DNA of 64,000 nt. Source: Sphingobacteriaceae bacterium (lineage in GTDB: Bacteria > Bacteroidota > Bacteroidia > B-17B0 > Aurantibacillaceae). Numbering within the stretch: the first letter of the stretch is position 1; each line of letters begins with the position of its first letter. Position numbers and translations under genes: made by a program. The stretch covers positions 4,960,001 through 5,024,000 of the forward strand of contig NVQB01000001.1 of the NCBI GenBank assembly GCA_002319075.1, written 5' to 3'. A model generated the notes under the pieces. The model was not told the origin of the DNA and searched no databases. It saw only the letters and a list, made by a program, of their open reading frames with translations. Of the stretch, positions 36,570-45,724 are shown piece after piece.

Positions 36570-36597
36570 TAACTAATACAATAGATTTAGATATAAA

Positions 36598-37008
36598 ATG
36601 GCAAAACAACCAACAGCATCTAACAATGCAAAGGCTGCACAACGTAAACGTACAGTGAAAGTTGAAGCAGTAGGTGAAGCTCACATTAGTGCTACATTCA
36701 ATAATATTATTATTTCATTAACCAATATGACAGGACAAGTAATTTCCTGGAGCAGTGCTGGTAAAATGGGATTCCGTGGTTCTAAAAAGAACACTCCTTA
36801 TGCGGCTCAAATGGCAGCACAGGATTGCAGTAAAGTTGCTCACGAAGCAGGTTTACGCAAGGTAAAAGTTTACGTTAAAGGACCAGGTGGTGGAAGAGAA
36901 AGTGCTATCAGAACAATTGCTGCTTCAGGCATCGAAGTTTCTGAGATCATGGATATAACTCCAATTCCTCACAACGGTTGTCGTCCTCCAAAACGTCGTC
37001 GCGTTTAA
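36598..37008 (+). CDS. rpsK: 30S ribosomal protein S11
   Basis: 136 residues. Platform protein at the E site. Blocks: [37 protein letters not shown] and [18 protein letters not shown]. Standard alpha-cluster position. Confidence 0.98.
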   Translation: MAKQPTASNNAKAAQRKRTVKVEAVGEAHISATFNNIIISLTNMTGQVISWSSAGKMGFRGSKKNTPYAAQMAAQDCSKVAHEAGLRKVKVYVKGPGGGRESAIRTIAASGIEVSEIMDITPIPHNGCRPPKRRRV

Positions 37009-37150
37009 TTTTTAAACAAACAAAAAAAGCCGGTCCTTCCTTTTTGGAGGGATTTGGAGTTGATAATCTATAGGGTTTTCAACTTAAATAATAACCCGGT
37101 TGAATTAGTTCCATTGATCAGTTCAACCACAAACAAAACAATTATTTAAA
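37009..37150 (+). promoter_or_regulatory. Structured gap rpsK-rpsD
   Basis: 142 bases without a gene. It holds a short hairpin near 37046-37063 (CCTTCC, TTTTT, GGAGGG) and an inverted repeat at 37098-37128 (GGTTGAA and TTCAACC). It lies just before the S4 gene, the known autoregulator of the E. coli alpha operon. Confidence 0.4.
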
Positions 37151-37756
37151 ATGGCAAGGTACACAGGTCCAAAATCAAAGATCGCCCGTAAATTCAGAGA
37201 ACCAATCTTCGGTCCTGATAAGGCATTAGAAAAGAAAAACTACCCTCCAGGGCAGCACGGTAACACAAAAAAGCGTGCTAAACAATCTGAATACGCAATT
37301 CAGTTGATGGAAAAACAAAAAGCTAAGTATACTTATGGTATCTTAGAAAAACAATTTGCAAGAACTTTTGATAAAGCTGCTCGTTCTCATGGTATTACGG
37401 GTGAAGTTTTATTACAACTAATTGAAAGTCGTTTAGACAACGTGGTTTACCGTTTAGGAATAGCTCCTACACGTCGTGGAGCCCGTCAATTAGTTTCTCA
37501 CGCTCATATTACCGTTAATGGTAGCATGGTTAACATCGCTTCTTACACACTTAAACCAGGTGATGTAGTTGGTGTTCGTGAAAAATCAAAATCAATGGAA
37601 ATCATCACAAATTCTACATCGGGAGCTGTTAACAAACATCCTTGGTTAGATTTCGATAAGTCAACTTTAAGTGGTAAATTTTTATCGCGCCCAGAACGCT
37701 CACAAATTCCTGAAAACATTAAGGAACAACTGATCGTAGAGTTGTACTCTAAATAA
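37151..37756 (+). CDS. rpsD: 30S ribosomal protein S4
   Basis: 201 residues. Nucleates 16S rRNA folding. Starts [19 protein letters not shown]4 RNA-binding domain in [19 protein letters not shown] and [10 protein letters not shown]4 represses its own operon in E. coli; the gap upstream is structured here. Confidence 0.98.
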   Translation: MARYTGPKSKIARKFREPIFGPDKALEKKNYPPGQHGNTKKRAKQSEYAIQLMEKQKAKYTYGILEKQFARTFDKAARSHGITGEVLLQLIESRLDNVVYRLGIAPTRRGARQLVSHAHITVNGSMVNIASYTLKPGDVVGVREKSKSMEIITNSTSGAVNKHPWLDFDKSTLSGKFLSRPERSQIPENIKEQLIVELYSK

Positions 37757-37792
37757 TAAAATAATTTAATAAACTTAATACAAGCTAAAGAT

Positions 37793-38785
37793 ATGGCAAT
37801 TTTAAATTTCGTAAAACCTGACAAGGTTATTATGATTAATTCAACCGAAACAACAGGCCAATTTGAGTTTAGACCACTTGAGCCGGGTTTTGGTATTACA
37901 ATCGGAAACTCTTTACGTCGTATTTTGTTGTCTTCATTAGAAGGTTACGCTATTACTTCTTTAAGAGTTGAAGGAGTTGATCATGAGTTTTCTACAATTA
38001 AAGGTGTTGTGGAAGACGTTACGGAGATAGTGTTAAACTTAAAACAAGTTCGTTTCAAAAAACAATTAGATAATCACGATAACGAAAAAATTACTGTTCA
38101 TTTTGCTGGTGCTGATAAATTCACTGCTGGTGATATCGGTAAATATGTAAATGGATTTCAAATCTTAAATCCAGATTTAGTTATTTTTAATTGTGATCCA
38201 TCTGTACGTTTGAAAATGGAATTAACAGTTGAACGTGGCCGTGGTTACGTTCCTGCTGAAGAAAATAAAACAAACAGTGCACCAATCGGAACTATCTTTA
38301 TTGATTCAATTTACACTCCTATTAAGAATGTAAAATACACTATCGAAAACTACCGTGTTGAACAAAAAACGGATTACGAACGTTTGATTTTAGATATCGT
38401 TACCGACGGTTCTATTCATCCTAAAGACGCGTTAAAAGAAGCTGCGAAAATTCTTATTTTCCACTTTATGTTATTCTCTGACGAAAAAATTACTTTGGAT
38501 GCAGAAGAAAAACGTAACGAAGAAGAATTTGATGAAACAAGCCTTCATATGCGTCAATTGTTGAAAACCAAGTTAGTTGATATGGATCTTTCAGTTCGCG
38601 CTCTAAACTGCTTAAAAGCGGCTGACGTTGAAACTTTAGGAGAACTTGTATCGTTCAATAAGAATGACTTATTGAAATTCAGAAACTTTGGTAAAAAATC
38701 ATTAACTGAATTAGAAGACTTAGTACAAGCTAAAACACTTCAGTTCGGTATGAACGTTGCAAAATATAAATTAGATAAAGATTAA
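37793..38785 (+). CDS. rpoA: RNA polymerase subunit alpha
   Basis: 330 residues. The N-terminal domain (about 1-230) dimerises and assembles the core: [26 protein letters not shown] is the family hallmark (here FRPLEPGFG). The C-terminal domain (about 255-320) binds promoters and activators: [19 protein letters not shown] and [13 protein letters not shown]. Standard place before rplQ. Confidence 0.99.
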   Translation: MAILNFVKPDKVIMINSTETTGQFEFRPLEPGFGITIGNSLRRILLSSLEGYAITSLRVEGVDHEFSTIKGVVEDVTEIVLNLKQVRFKKQLDNHDNEKITVHFAGADKFTAGDIGKYVNGFQILNPDLVIFNCDPSVRLKMELTVERGRGYVPAEENKTNSAPIGTIFIDSIYTPIKNVKYTIENYRVEQKTDYERLILDIVTDGSIHPKDALKEAAKILIFHFMLFSDEKITLDAEEKRNEEEFDETSLHMRQLLKTKLVDMDLSVRALNCLKAADVETLGELVSFNKNDLLKFRNFGKKSLTELEDLVQAKTLQFGMNVAKYKLDKD

Positions 38786-38809
38786 TTAAAAACTAAGAGC
38801 CAAGGGCCA

Positions 38810-38841
38810 AGAAACAAGAGTTGATCTTGAATCTTGTTTCT
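38810..38841 (+). promoter_or_regulatory. Intercistronic hairpin rpoA-rplQ
   Basis: AGAAACAAG and CTTGTTTCT, perfect 9-bp arms around 14 bases. The surrounding sequence repeats CCAAG and CTTGAATC words and resembles low-complexity intergenic repeats. No T run. Confidence 0.45.
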
Positions 38842-38863
38842 GAAATCTTGAATCACAATAACA

Positions 38864-39370
38864 ATGAGACACGGAGATAAAATAAATAATTTAGGTAGAA
38901 AAACCGCTCACCGTCATGCTTTGCTAATGAACTTAGCTATTGCCTTGATCGAGAACAAACGTATTTTCACTACCCTTGCAAAAGCGAAAGCATTACGTTT
39001 ATACGTTGAGCCACTTATTACAAAAAGTAAAGATGATACTACTCATAGCCGTCGTACTGCATTCTCTTATTTGAGAAGCAAAGAAGCTGTAAGTATTTTA
39101 TTCAAAGATATAGCGGTTAAAGTTGCAGAACGTAATGGTGGTTACACTCGTATTATTAAAACGGGTAACCGTCAGGGTGATGCTGCTGAAATGGCAATGA
39201 TTGAACTAGTAGACTTTAACGAAATCTACACTAACGGTAAAAAAGGCACAAGCACAACTGCTAAAGCTAAAACTACTCGTAGAAGTCGTGGTACAGCTAA
39301 AAAAGCTGCACCTGCTAAAGGTAAATCAGCTGATACATCTTCGGTTGAAGATGCTAAAACTGAAGAGTAA
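38864..39370 (+). CDS. rplQ: 50S ribosomal protein L17
   Basis: 168 residues, with a Lys/Ala/Thr-rich tail of about 45 residues beyond the E. coli length; such tails are frequent in this phylum. Starts [20 protein letters not shown]. Tunnel-exit area protein. Last gene of the block, followed by a strong terminator. Confidence 0.98.
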   Translation: MRHGDKINNLGRKTAHRHALLMNLAIALIENKRIFTTLAKAKALRLYVEPLITKSKDDTTHSRRTAFSYLRSKEAVSILFKDIAVKVAERNGGYTRIIKTGNRQGDAAEMAMIELVDFNEIYTNGKKGTSTTAKAKTTRRSRGTAKKAAPAKGKSADTSSVEDAKTEE

Positions 39371-39388
39371 TCTTTTCCAAATTAATAT

Positions 39389-39424
39389 AAAACCCGTTTC
39401 GGATTTCCGGAACGGGTTTTTTTA
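39389..39424 (+). terminator. Terminator of the ribosomal block
   Basis: A 14-bp stem (AAAACCCGTTTCGG with CCGGAACGGGTTTT, one T-G pair), loop ATTT, then a T run. It may also serve the convergent PepSY gene. Confidence 0.95.
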
Positions 39425-39443
39425 TTGATAGTAGTTTAAAATG

Positions 39444-40556
39444 TTATTTCTTTTTATTTTTCCGTCCCCACCAAATCATAAAACCTGTAATAGGCAAAGA
39501 GGCAATAATTAAACTTGCGAAGAAAGCAAGGATTTTTCCAGGTATACCAAGGATACTTCCGACATGAATGTCATAATTCATTTTCATAAGTTTATCTGAA
39601 AAACAAACGTTTTTAGATCTTCCCCACATATGTTTTACAGAAAGTTCTTTTAATGTGTATTGATCGAAATACCGGTAGTCGGTTCTCCAGTAAGTGGAGG
39701 CGTTGGGATTTGCATTTGCAGCAATACAAGATAGAGAATCTTCAGCTGGATGGATTTCGATGGATTCTGCATCGGGATGTTCTTTTTTCATTAGCAACCA
39801 AATTTTGTCGAGTGAAGAGATCTTCATCGTATCTGCCTGAGAATAGTCAGATACAGGATTCTGATAATCTATAAACTCTTTGCCGCCTGTAATGACTGCG
39901 TAATAAGTTTTATTAAACCATTGAAACCCCCATACTAATCCGGTTATAATAAAAATTAGTGCAATCCATGAGACGTAAAATCCAAGAACATTATGCAGAT
40001 CGTAGTTTCGTCTTCGCCAACGCGCATTACGTTTAAGTGAGAAGCGTTGTTTTGTGGCAGATTTATTTTTAGGCCACCAAAGAATAATTCCACTTATAAC
40101 CATTACAAAAAATACAAGTGTTGCCGATGCAACAATAGGTTGACCAACAGTTGGTGGTAGCCAAAGATAATAGTGTCCGTTAAGTATAAATCGGAAAATC
40201 CCTGCGTTTTCATCACTTATTTTAAGCGTTTCTCCTGTATACGGATTTACATAAACAAAATAATAGTAGGCTTCCTTATCGCTGTAGAAAATGGCTTTCG
40301 CTGCATGTTTTGTTCCCTGATACATAACGGCATGAATTTTTTTTTCAGGAAGTTCTTTTTCTGCCAAACTTATAATCTGAGAAGGGGGGATAAAAGATTT
40401 ATCTTGTTTCGCAACAAAACGGTAAGGTTGTGTGAGATTTTGAATTTCTTCCTGAAAGGCATATAAGCAACCTGTTATCGCTATAATAAAAACCAAAAGC
40501 CCGGAGATCAATCCGAGCCAAAGGTGTAATACTCCTATAAGTTTTTTGAAGGTCAC
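39444..40556 (-). CDS. PepSY-associated membrane protein (iron-uptake related)
   Basis: 370 residues. Membrane helices at about 10-32, 128-158, 188-213 and 335-360, with two periplasmic regions. HLWLGLISGLLVFIIAITGCLYAFQEEI at the start and DLHNVLGFYVSWIALIF in the third helix carry the conserved histidines of the PepSY_TM family. Members lie next to siderophore receptors and may reduce ferric siderophores at the inner membrane. Its ATG lies two bases after the stop of the TonB receptor gene, so they form an operon. Confidence 0.88.
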   Translation of the reverse strand: MTFKKLIGVLHLWLGLISGLLVFIIAITGCLYAFQEEIQNLTQPYRFVAKQDKSFIPPSQIISLAEKELPEKKIHAVMYQGTKHAAKAIFYSDKEAYYYFVYVNPYTGETLKISDENAGIFRFILNGHYYLWLPPTVGQPIVASATLVFFVMVISGIILWWPKNKSATKQRFSLKRNARWRRRNYDLHNVLGFYVSWIALIFIITGLVWGFQWFNKTYYAVITGGKEFIDYQNPVSDYSQADTMKISSLDKIWLLMKKEHPDAESIEIHPAEDSLSCIAANANPNASTYWRTDYRYFDQYTLKELSVKHMWGRSKNVCFSDKLMKMNYDIHVGSILGIPGKILAFFASLIIASLPITGFMIWWGRKNKKK

Positions 40557-40558
40557 TT

Positions 40559-42952
40559 TTAGAATTTATAAGTTACGGTTAAACGGTAATTGCGTCCTGG
40601 TTCTGTTTGCCAGTTGTAAGCTTTTAACCACGCGTAGTACGATCCACTGTACAAGTACGTATCAAGAATATTGAAGACGTTTGCAGTGATTTTGAAATTA
40701 TCTTTGGCCCAAAAAAGTCCACCGTCTAACTTAAAATAATCCGGAATTTTTTCTTCTGGATTTTCAGAAACATCCCAATAAGTTTCTCTTCCAATAAGGT
40801 AAGTGAACCCTGCAGAGATGCCTGTTCCTTTTAAGGCACCGTTTTGTAGCGAATAATTTAACCAGCTATTCATGGTGTGCTTCGCGAAGTTGGGAACTAC
40901 GTCACCAACTTTCATAACGGTAACACCATCGGCTACCTTTGAGACACGCGAATCTGTATATGCATAATTTGCAATCAGATTGAGTCCTCTGAAAATCTGA
41001 CCTCTTAGATCAAACTCAAGTCCCTGCGCTGTTTTTTGTCCAACAACAATACTCAATCCCGAAGTTGGCGGAGAGTTGGGATCGGCGGTTAATTCATTGT
41101 TTTTAATGATGCGATACACGGAGAGACTCGTATTCCATTTTCCCTGGAACCAGTTCCTCTTCATACCAGCTTCCATATTATCCCCTGTAATTGGATTTAC
41201 TTTGCTGCCATTTGCCATTTTACCATTTTGTGGAATGAACGATTGATCATATAGCGCATAAATAGAAGTTTGCTTGTCTACCGAAACACTTAAACCAAGA
41301 CGCGGCGTAAATTTATCTGCCTTAGCTGCTGCAGCGCCCCATTCAGCCACTGCTAATGAGGTGTAGCGACCTGCCAGAGTTAATCTCAGCTTGTTTTCAA
41401 AAAAGCCAAGTTCGTCCTGTAAATAAACAGCTGAATAACGTTGATCCATCAATCCGCCGATAGCCTGAGCTCTTTGCTCAAGAGGAGTAGAGTAGTTAAA
41501 GTTTGGATATCCATTAACAGGCGTGCCATAGTTTGGATCGTAAACATTAAATTCTGCTCCGATAGAATCGAGTTCATGGTACTGTCCCCAATCTGCAAAG
41601 TACTGCTTGTTAGCCATGTCTAATCCGGTTAATACCCTGTGACGGATTTTTCCTGTTGTAAAATCTCCGTTCAAAAATATCTGAGCCATAGTCATTGTAC
41701 TTTTCGCGTCCCAGCTACTTGTAGCTCTGATCATGTTTCCCGAAGAATCAATTGACGACGGCCACATAGACGAGCCCTGTTGCCTATATATGAAGCGTGA
41801 TAACTGGCCGGTAATTTTCCAATGATTATTTATTTTATGTTCAAGGTTAATATAAGCACTGTGATCATTGATATTTGTGCCCGGCATACCTGCAGGAAGA
41901 GTTGTGAAGTTTCTTGGTAGTGTTGCAAATCCCTTAGCTGAAAAAACATAAAAAGATCCAACATCACTCATCTGTGCATTTTGATAAGTATACTCAAGCG
42001 TTAGTTTTGTTTTATCATCCAACTGATAAGAAATTACCGGCGCTATAACATAACGGTTATTGTATTCATTTGCGCGGTGTGATTTTTTATTTTGAGCAGA
42101 AAGATTTAAGCGGTAAAGCAATTTTCCGTTTTGAGTTAATTTTCCATCAAGATCAAGTGTAGTGCGATAAAGATCAAAGCTACCGAGGGTAAAAGACGCC
42201 TCACCTTTTGTTATTCCGGTAGGCTTTTTTGTAACTACATTGTACAGGCCAGCGGGATCACCACTTGAAAGCATAAAGCCTGCAGGGCCTTTTACAAACT
42301 CAATGTGATCTACAAAGCTCATGTCTTCTGTAAGTGGTCCCCAATAAGAGTTTACAACATTAAAGCCATTTCGAAAAGCCTGAACTTGTGAACCTCTGGA
42401 AACTATGTTTGTATACATGTCGCCCCAATGCTCTAATCGCACGGCTCCGCTTACATTGCGAATTAAACCGTCGCTCATACTTAAAACCTGTTGATCTTTT
42501 AAGGCATCCTGGGTTACGATCTGAATGTTTTGTGGTACCTCCAAAAGTGGTGTAGCTAAACGTAAAGAAGAAGAAGGTGTGTTCTGATTATATTTATTGG
42601 TGCTACCGGAAATAACAACCTCTTTTAATGTTTGTGCATTTTCAGAAAGAGTGATCTCAGGAACAACTGTTGTTTCGTTAGCTTTAACTTCCACATTGAT
42701 TTCTTTAGTCTCAAGACCAACAAAGGATGCGACAACAATGTGTGCTCCTTCCGGGATATTCTTTATTTCGTATTCTCCTTTTTTATTTACCGTAACTCCT
42801 TTCGAGCTACCTTTTATTCCAACGTTTACAAACTCGGCGGAGGCTCCATCAGAAGTTTTAATAATTCCGCGAATGTTTCCTGTTTGTGAGAAAAGGGTTA
42901 TTCCTGTTAAAAAGATAGTTATAATTAAAGCTACCCTAAGTTTGATTTTCAT
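40559..42952 (-). CDS. TonB-dependent siderophore receptor
   Basis: 797 residues from the ATG at 42952, which gives a signal peptide ending near LFSQ; an in-frame ATG at 43018 would bury it. A carboxypeptidase-regulatory-like domain (about 25-105: GNIRGIIKTSDGASAEFVNV) precedes the plug (about 125-240: LLEVPQNIQIVTQDALKDQ, then FVKGPAGFMLSSGDPAGLYN). A 22-strand-type barrel ends in YRLTVTYKF. The plug resembles ferrichrome and hydroxamate receptors of the FhuE/FoxA type. Imports ferric siderophores across the outer membrane, energised by TonB. Upstream is a Fur-box-like site. Confidence 0.93.
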   Translation of the reverse strand: MKIKLRVALIITIFLTGITLFSQTGNIRGIIKTSDGASAEFVNVGIKGSSKGVTVNKKGEYEIKNIPEGAHIVVASFVGLETKEINVEVKANETTVVPEITLSENAQTLKEVVISGSTNKYNQNTPSSSLRLATPLLEVPQNIQIVTQDALKDQQVLSMSDGLIRNVSGAVRLEHWGDMYTNIVSRGSQVQAFRNGFNVVNSYWGPLTEDMSFVDHIEFVKGPAGFMLSSGDPAGLYNVVTKKPTGITKGEASFTLGSFDLYRTTLDLDGKLTQNGKLLYRLNLSAQNKKSHRANEYNNRYVIAPVISYQLDDKTKLTLEYTYQNAQMSDVGSFYVFSAKGFATLPRNFTTLPAGMPGTNINDHSAYINLEHKINNHWKITGQLSRFIYRQQGSSMWPSSIDSSGNMIRATSSWDAKSTMTMAQIFLNGDFTTGKIRHRVLTGLDMANKQYFADWGQYHELDSIGAEFNVYDPNYGTPVNGYPNFNYSTPLEQRAQAIGGLMDQRYSAVYLQDELGFFENKLRLTLAGRYTSLAVAEWGAAAAKADKFTPRLGLSVSVDKQTSIYALYDQSFIPQNGKMANGSKVNPITGDNMEAGMKRNWFQGKWNTSLSVYRIIKNNELTADPNSPPTSGLSIVVGQKTAQGLEFDLRGQIFRGLNLIANYAYTDSRVSKVADGVTVMKVGDVVPNFAKHTMNSWLNYSLQNGALKGTGISAGFTYLIGRETYWDVSENPEEKIPDYFKLDGGLFWAKDNFKITANVFNILDTYLYSGSYYAWLKAYNWQTEPGRNYRLTVTYKF

Positions 42953-43026
42953 AAGTGTGTTTTCTAAATAATGTTTAGTTTGATTTGTTTGTGTGAGGCC
43001 AACATAAAAACTTTGCAAAAATGCTA

Positions 43027-43043
43027 TTTAGAATAATTCCAAA
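43027..43043 (-). promoter_or_regulatory. Fur-box-like palindrome upstream of the siderophore receptor
   Basis: TTTAGAAT-A-ATTCCAAA, 8-bp arms with one mismatch around a single base, 75 bases before the receptor ATG. It resembles Fur boxes of the TTTAGAATnATTCTAAA kind. Iron repression is inferred, not shown. Confidence 0.5.
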
Positions 43044-43079
43044 CAATACCGGGATTAAGGTATTTTAGAGGCTTACAGC

Positions 43080-43098
43080 GATTATGGATACCATAATC
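43080..43098. promoter_or_regulatory. Perfect palindrome, 8-3-8
   Basis: GATTATGG-ATA-CCATAATC in the gap between the receptor and terC genes. Possible binding site of an unknown regulator. Confidence 0.4.
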
Positions 43099-43133
43099 TT
43101 GGTAGAAGAGAGGTAACAAGTTAAGATGACTGT

Positions 43134-43150
43134 TACCGAACACATCGGTA
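43134..43150. promoter_or_regulatory. Perfect palindrome, 6-5-6
   Basis: TACCGA-ACACA-TCGGTA, 36 bases beyond the 43080-43098 palindrome and 60 bases after the terC stop. Possible operator or hairpin; terC lacks another obvious terminator. Confidence 0.35.
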
Positions 43151-43209
43151 TGTATTGGTGTAATTTTTAGAAAATAAAGGGAGAGGACTTATCAAAAAAT
43201 AAAGATAAA

Positions 43210-43974
43210 TTATTCTTCGTCTACAGAGTTTTTTCGCAATTCAATGGGATTATTTTTCTTACGAAGTTTTAAGTTTAAAAGTTCAACTCCGAAACTGAAA
43301 GCCATAGCGAAATAAATATAACCTTTTGGAATTTCGATCTTATTCACATGAATGCCTTCAACTACCAATAAAACCGCGATTAACACAAGGAAAGATAAAG
43401 CAAGAATTTTAAAGGTTGGATGCTTGTCGATAAAGATCGCAATTTTAGGAGCATAGAAAAACATAATACACATACTGATAATAACAGCAATAGACATAAT
43501 TATAATGTCTCCTGCCATACCTATAGCTGTAATAATACCATCAACGCTGAAAACCACATCAATCAATAAAATTTGAGCCATGATTGCGCGAAATCCTTTT
43601 TTTAAATTCTTTTTAGCATCGTGGCCTTCTTCGTTAGCGCCTTCGAGTTTATTGTGAATTTCAAGCGTACTGTTAACCAATAAGAATAACCCCCCAGCTA
43701 ACATGATCATGTCTTTTAACGCCACTGAATGTCCGAATAGACTAAATAATTCTTGTTCGCCTTTTATCAAATAGAATAAAGTGAACAGCAATGCTATTCG
43801 CATGATGATTCCGGCAACCATCCATATAAGGCTTGCTTTTTTTGTATCTTCTTTTGGAAGTCGCGTCATAACGATAGACACGAAAATGACATTGTCAATG
43901 CCTAAAAGAATTTCCATTACTGTAAGACTTAACAGGCTCAACAGGCCTTCTACGGAGAATAAATGAGTTAACAT
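43210..43974 (-). CDS. TerC family integral membrane protein
   Basis: 254 residues, about seven membrane helices. The block MEILLGIDNVIFVSIVMTRLP with its GIDN motif and DVVFSVDGIITAIGMA with SVD are the family's conserved acidic sites. TerC relatives handle manganese efflux or metal loading during secretion, and were first named for tellurite resistance; the exact role here is unknown. The reading direction leads toward the iron-receptor gene, but a 257-base gap separates them. Confidence 0.92.
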   Translation of the reverse strand: MLTHLFSVEGLLSLLSLTVMEILLGIDNVIFVSIVMTRLPKEDTKKASLIWMVAGIIMRIALLFTLFYLIKGEQELFSLFGHSVALKDMIMLAGGLFLLVNSTLEIHNKLEGANEEGHDAKKNLKKGFRAIMAQILLIDVVFSVDGIITAIGMAGDIIIMSIAVIISMCIMFFYAPKIAIFIDKHPTFKILALSFLVLIAVLLVVEGIHVNKIEIPKGYIYFAMAFSFGVELLNLKLRKKNNPIELRKNSVDEE

Positions 43975-44234
43975 ATCCTGTAAAGATATTATTTAAATTA
44001 AAACCAATTTAATTTGTGAATATCTAGATGAAGATCTTATTTATTTTAGAGCGATGTCTTAAAATAAGAAAATTGAATTGTTATTAGTCAGCGATTGTAT
44101 TAACTATTAAGAAATAATTAAAATAGATTACCCAGATCTCTGATAATTATGACCACTTAAAAAAACTGTAAAGTATATTGGCTTGGGAACTATTTCTTCG
44201 CTGTAAGAAACAAATCCTCCTTAAAAGCCCCATA
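43975..44234. other. Divergent gap between terC and the esterase gene
   Basis: 260 AT-rich bases without a gene. No exact TAnnTTTG element on either strand and no notable repeat were seen. Confidence 0.4.
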
Positions 44235-45224
44235 ATGAAAATCACTATTTCTACTCTCACCTTTTTATTTGTTTTTGCCGGTCAAGTGTTCTCTCAAAAG
44301 AAAGGTAGCTTTACCAAAGCAATTACTTATAATGCTCAGACTCGCTATTTGGTATGCAATGTGCCTTTAAATTATACAAGCACCACCCCTCACAGATTAG
44401 TCATTGGGCTACATGGTTGTGGCGGAAATGCGATTGGGTTTCGGAATGAGCTAAAATTTCTGTCTGACAGTTTACAGGCAATTGTGGTTTGTCCGGCAGG
44501 ACTGCCAGGTAATTCGGGCTACATGGGGCCACCAGACATGGGGATTATTAAAACTGCGATAGACACAACTGCATTGATTTATAATATTGACACCGCTGAA
44601 GTTTTTCTTTTGGGATTTTCATGTAATGGTTTCGCGGCCCTGCATGATGCCATGTTTAAAACAAACTATAAGTATAAAGGTGTGATATCCTGGCACGCGG
44701 CCATTGATACAAGTGAAATTGATCAAACGAATTTCAACTTTAATACTACCACTAAAACCTGTTTATGCACGGGATCTGGCGATCTTAACTTCCACCCGAC
44801 AAATGTTATATTGCGCGATACTTTAAGTGTTCACACCGCAACGTTTCTTTTTGTAGACGTCCCGAATGTAGCCCATACCACTAATTTTCCGACCTTTAAA
44901 AACGAAACGATGAAATGTTTTCGTTTCATGACGCATGTCGTAAGTTCAACTCTTCAAGCTACTGCAATCAACGAAGACACCAAGCATGAATTTGGTGGTC
45001 TTATTTACCCTAATCCCTCTGAAAATAAAATGACTATTGATCTAAAAAGTAATTTTGATTGTACGTTGACTATTGTGGATTCTAGAGGGATATTAGTAGA
45101 AACTTTAAAATTACACCCTGCAATCAACGAATTTTCAGTGGAAACCTTACCGGCAGGATTATACTTTTTTAAAATCACAGGTCAATCAGGCGATAGCGTC
45201 ATAACTAAGATTGTAAAGCAGTAA
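44235..45224 (+). CDS. Secreted alpha/beta-hydrolase (PHB-depolymerase-like esterase) with T9SS sorting domain
   Basis: 329 residues from the ATG at 44235, giving a signal peptide ending near VFSQ; an in-frame TTG at 44178 is rejected. The catalytic fold starts with HRLVIGLHGCGG (oxyanion HG at 60-61). The nucleophile elbow reads GFSCNG with Ser129, a variant of GxSxG. The T9SS sorting domain covers about 258-329 (YPNPSENKMTID to TKIVKQ). It should be exported across the outer membrane to cleave an ester substrate outside the cell. The substrate is unknown, and the changed elbow leaves activity uncertain. Confidence 0.8.
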   Translation: MKITISTLTFLFVFAGQVFSQKKGSFTKAITYNAQTRYLVCNVPLNYTSTTPHRLVIGLHGCGGNAIGFRNELKFLSDSLQAIVVCPAGLPGNSGYMGPPDMGIIKTAIDTTALIYNIDTAEVFLLGFSCNGFAALHDAMFKTNYKYKGVISWHAAIDTSEIDQTNFNFNTTTKTCLCTGSGDLNFHPTNVILRDTLSVHTATFLFVDVPNVAHTTNFPTFKNETMKCFRFMTHVVSSTLQATAINEDTKHEFGGLIYPNPSENKMTIDLKSNFDCTLTIVDSRGILVETLKLHPAINEFSVETLPAGLYFFKITGQSGDSVITKIVKQ

Positions 45225-45248
45225 ATGTTATAGCTTGTTATTTTATTG

Positions 45249-45674
45249 CTATAATTTAAAAGTGTTTGGTAAATTTCTTTTTCGTTGGAAATACGAATAT
45301 ATCCATCCTCCAAGCAGTGCTAGGGGTATCCCTAAAATTGCTTTTGTGATATTGTACCAGGGCGCCGCATGTTTCCAAAGAAGAATTGTTCCTAACAGCC
45401 ACATAATCGCTTCTTTTGTTCCCAGAATAAAAACTGCTTTTTTAGCACGTTCTTTTGCGATTCGGGCGGTAATCATGGCTCCGATCACAGCATAAATACT
45501 GTGATAGAAAAGTGCAATCCATAAAGGGCCAGCTTCAAACATAGGCTTTAATGGCGCAGGATAATCGAAAAGGAGATATAAAAGTTCGTGCGTCAAGCCT
45601 GAAAGAAGCATAGCGGTAATAATCCCGGCGATAACAGCCAGGATTAAACGCATTGTGTCTTTCTTAATACTCAT
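45249..45674 (-). CDS. Small integral membrane protein, unknown function
   Basis: 141 residues from the ATG at 45674; a longer frame to 45749 would overlap the exonuclease gene. About four membrane helices: RLILAVIAGIITAMLLSGL, LWIALFYHSIYAVIGAMI, EAIMWLLGTILLW and ITKAILGIPLALLGGWIY. No family recognised. Same strand, 50 bases after xth, so possibly co-transcribed. Confidence 0.7.
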   Translation of the reverse strand: MSIKKDTMRLILAVIAGIITAMLLSGLTHELLYLLFDYPAPLKPMFEAGPLWIALFYHSIYAVIGAMITARIAKERAKKAVFILGTKEAIMWLLGTILLWKHAAPWYNITKAILGIPLALLGGWIYSYFQRKRNLPNTFKL

Positions 45675-45724
45675 GCTAAAAACGTATATAAAAGCATGCC
45701 ATAGTGTTAGGAAATGGTTTGGAT

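Noticed and set aside
42597-42971. Plus-strand frame opposite the TonB receptor start
   Set aside because: It opposes a clear receptor gene and looks hydrophobic only because the other strand encodes beta strands.
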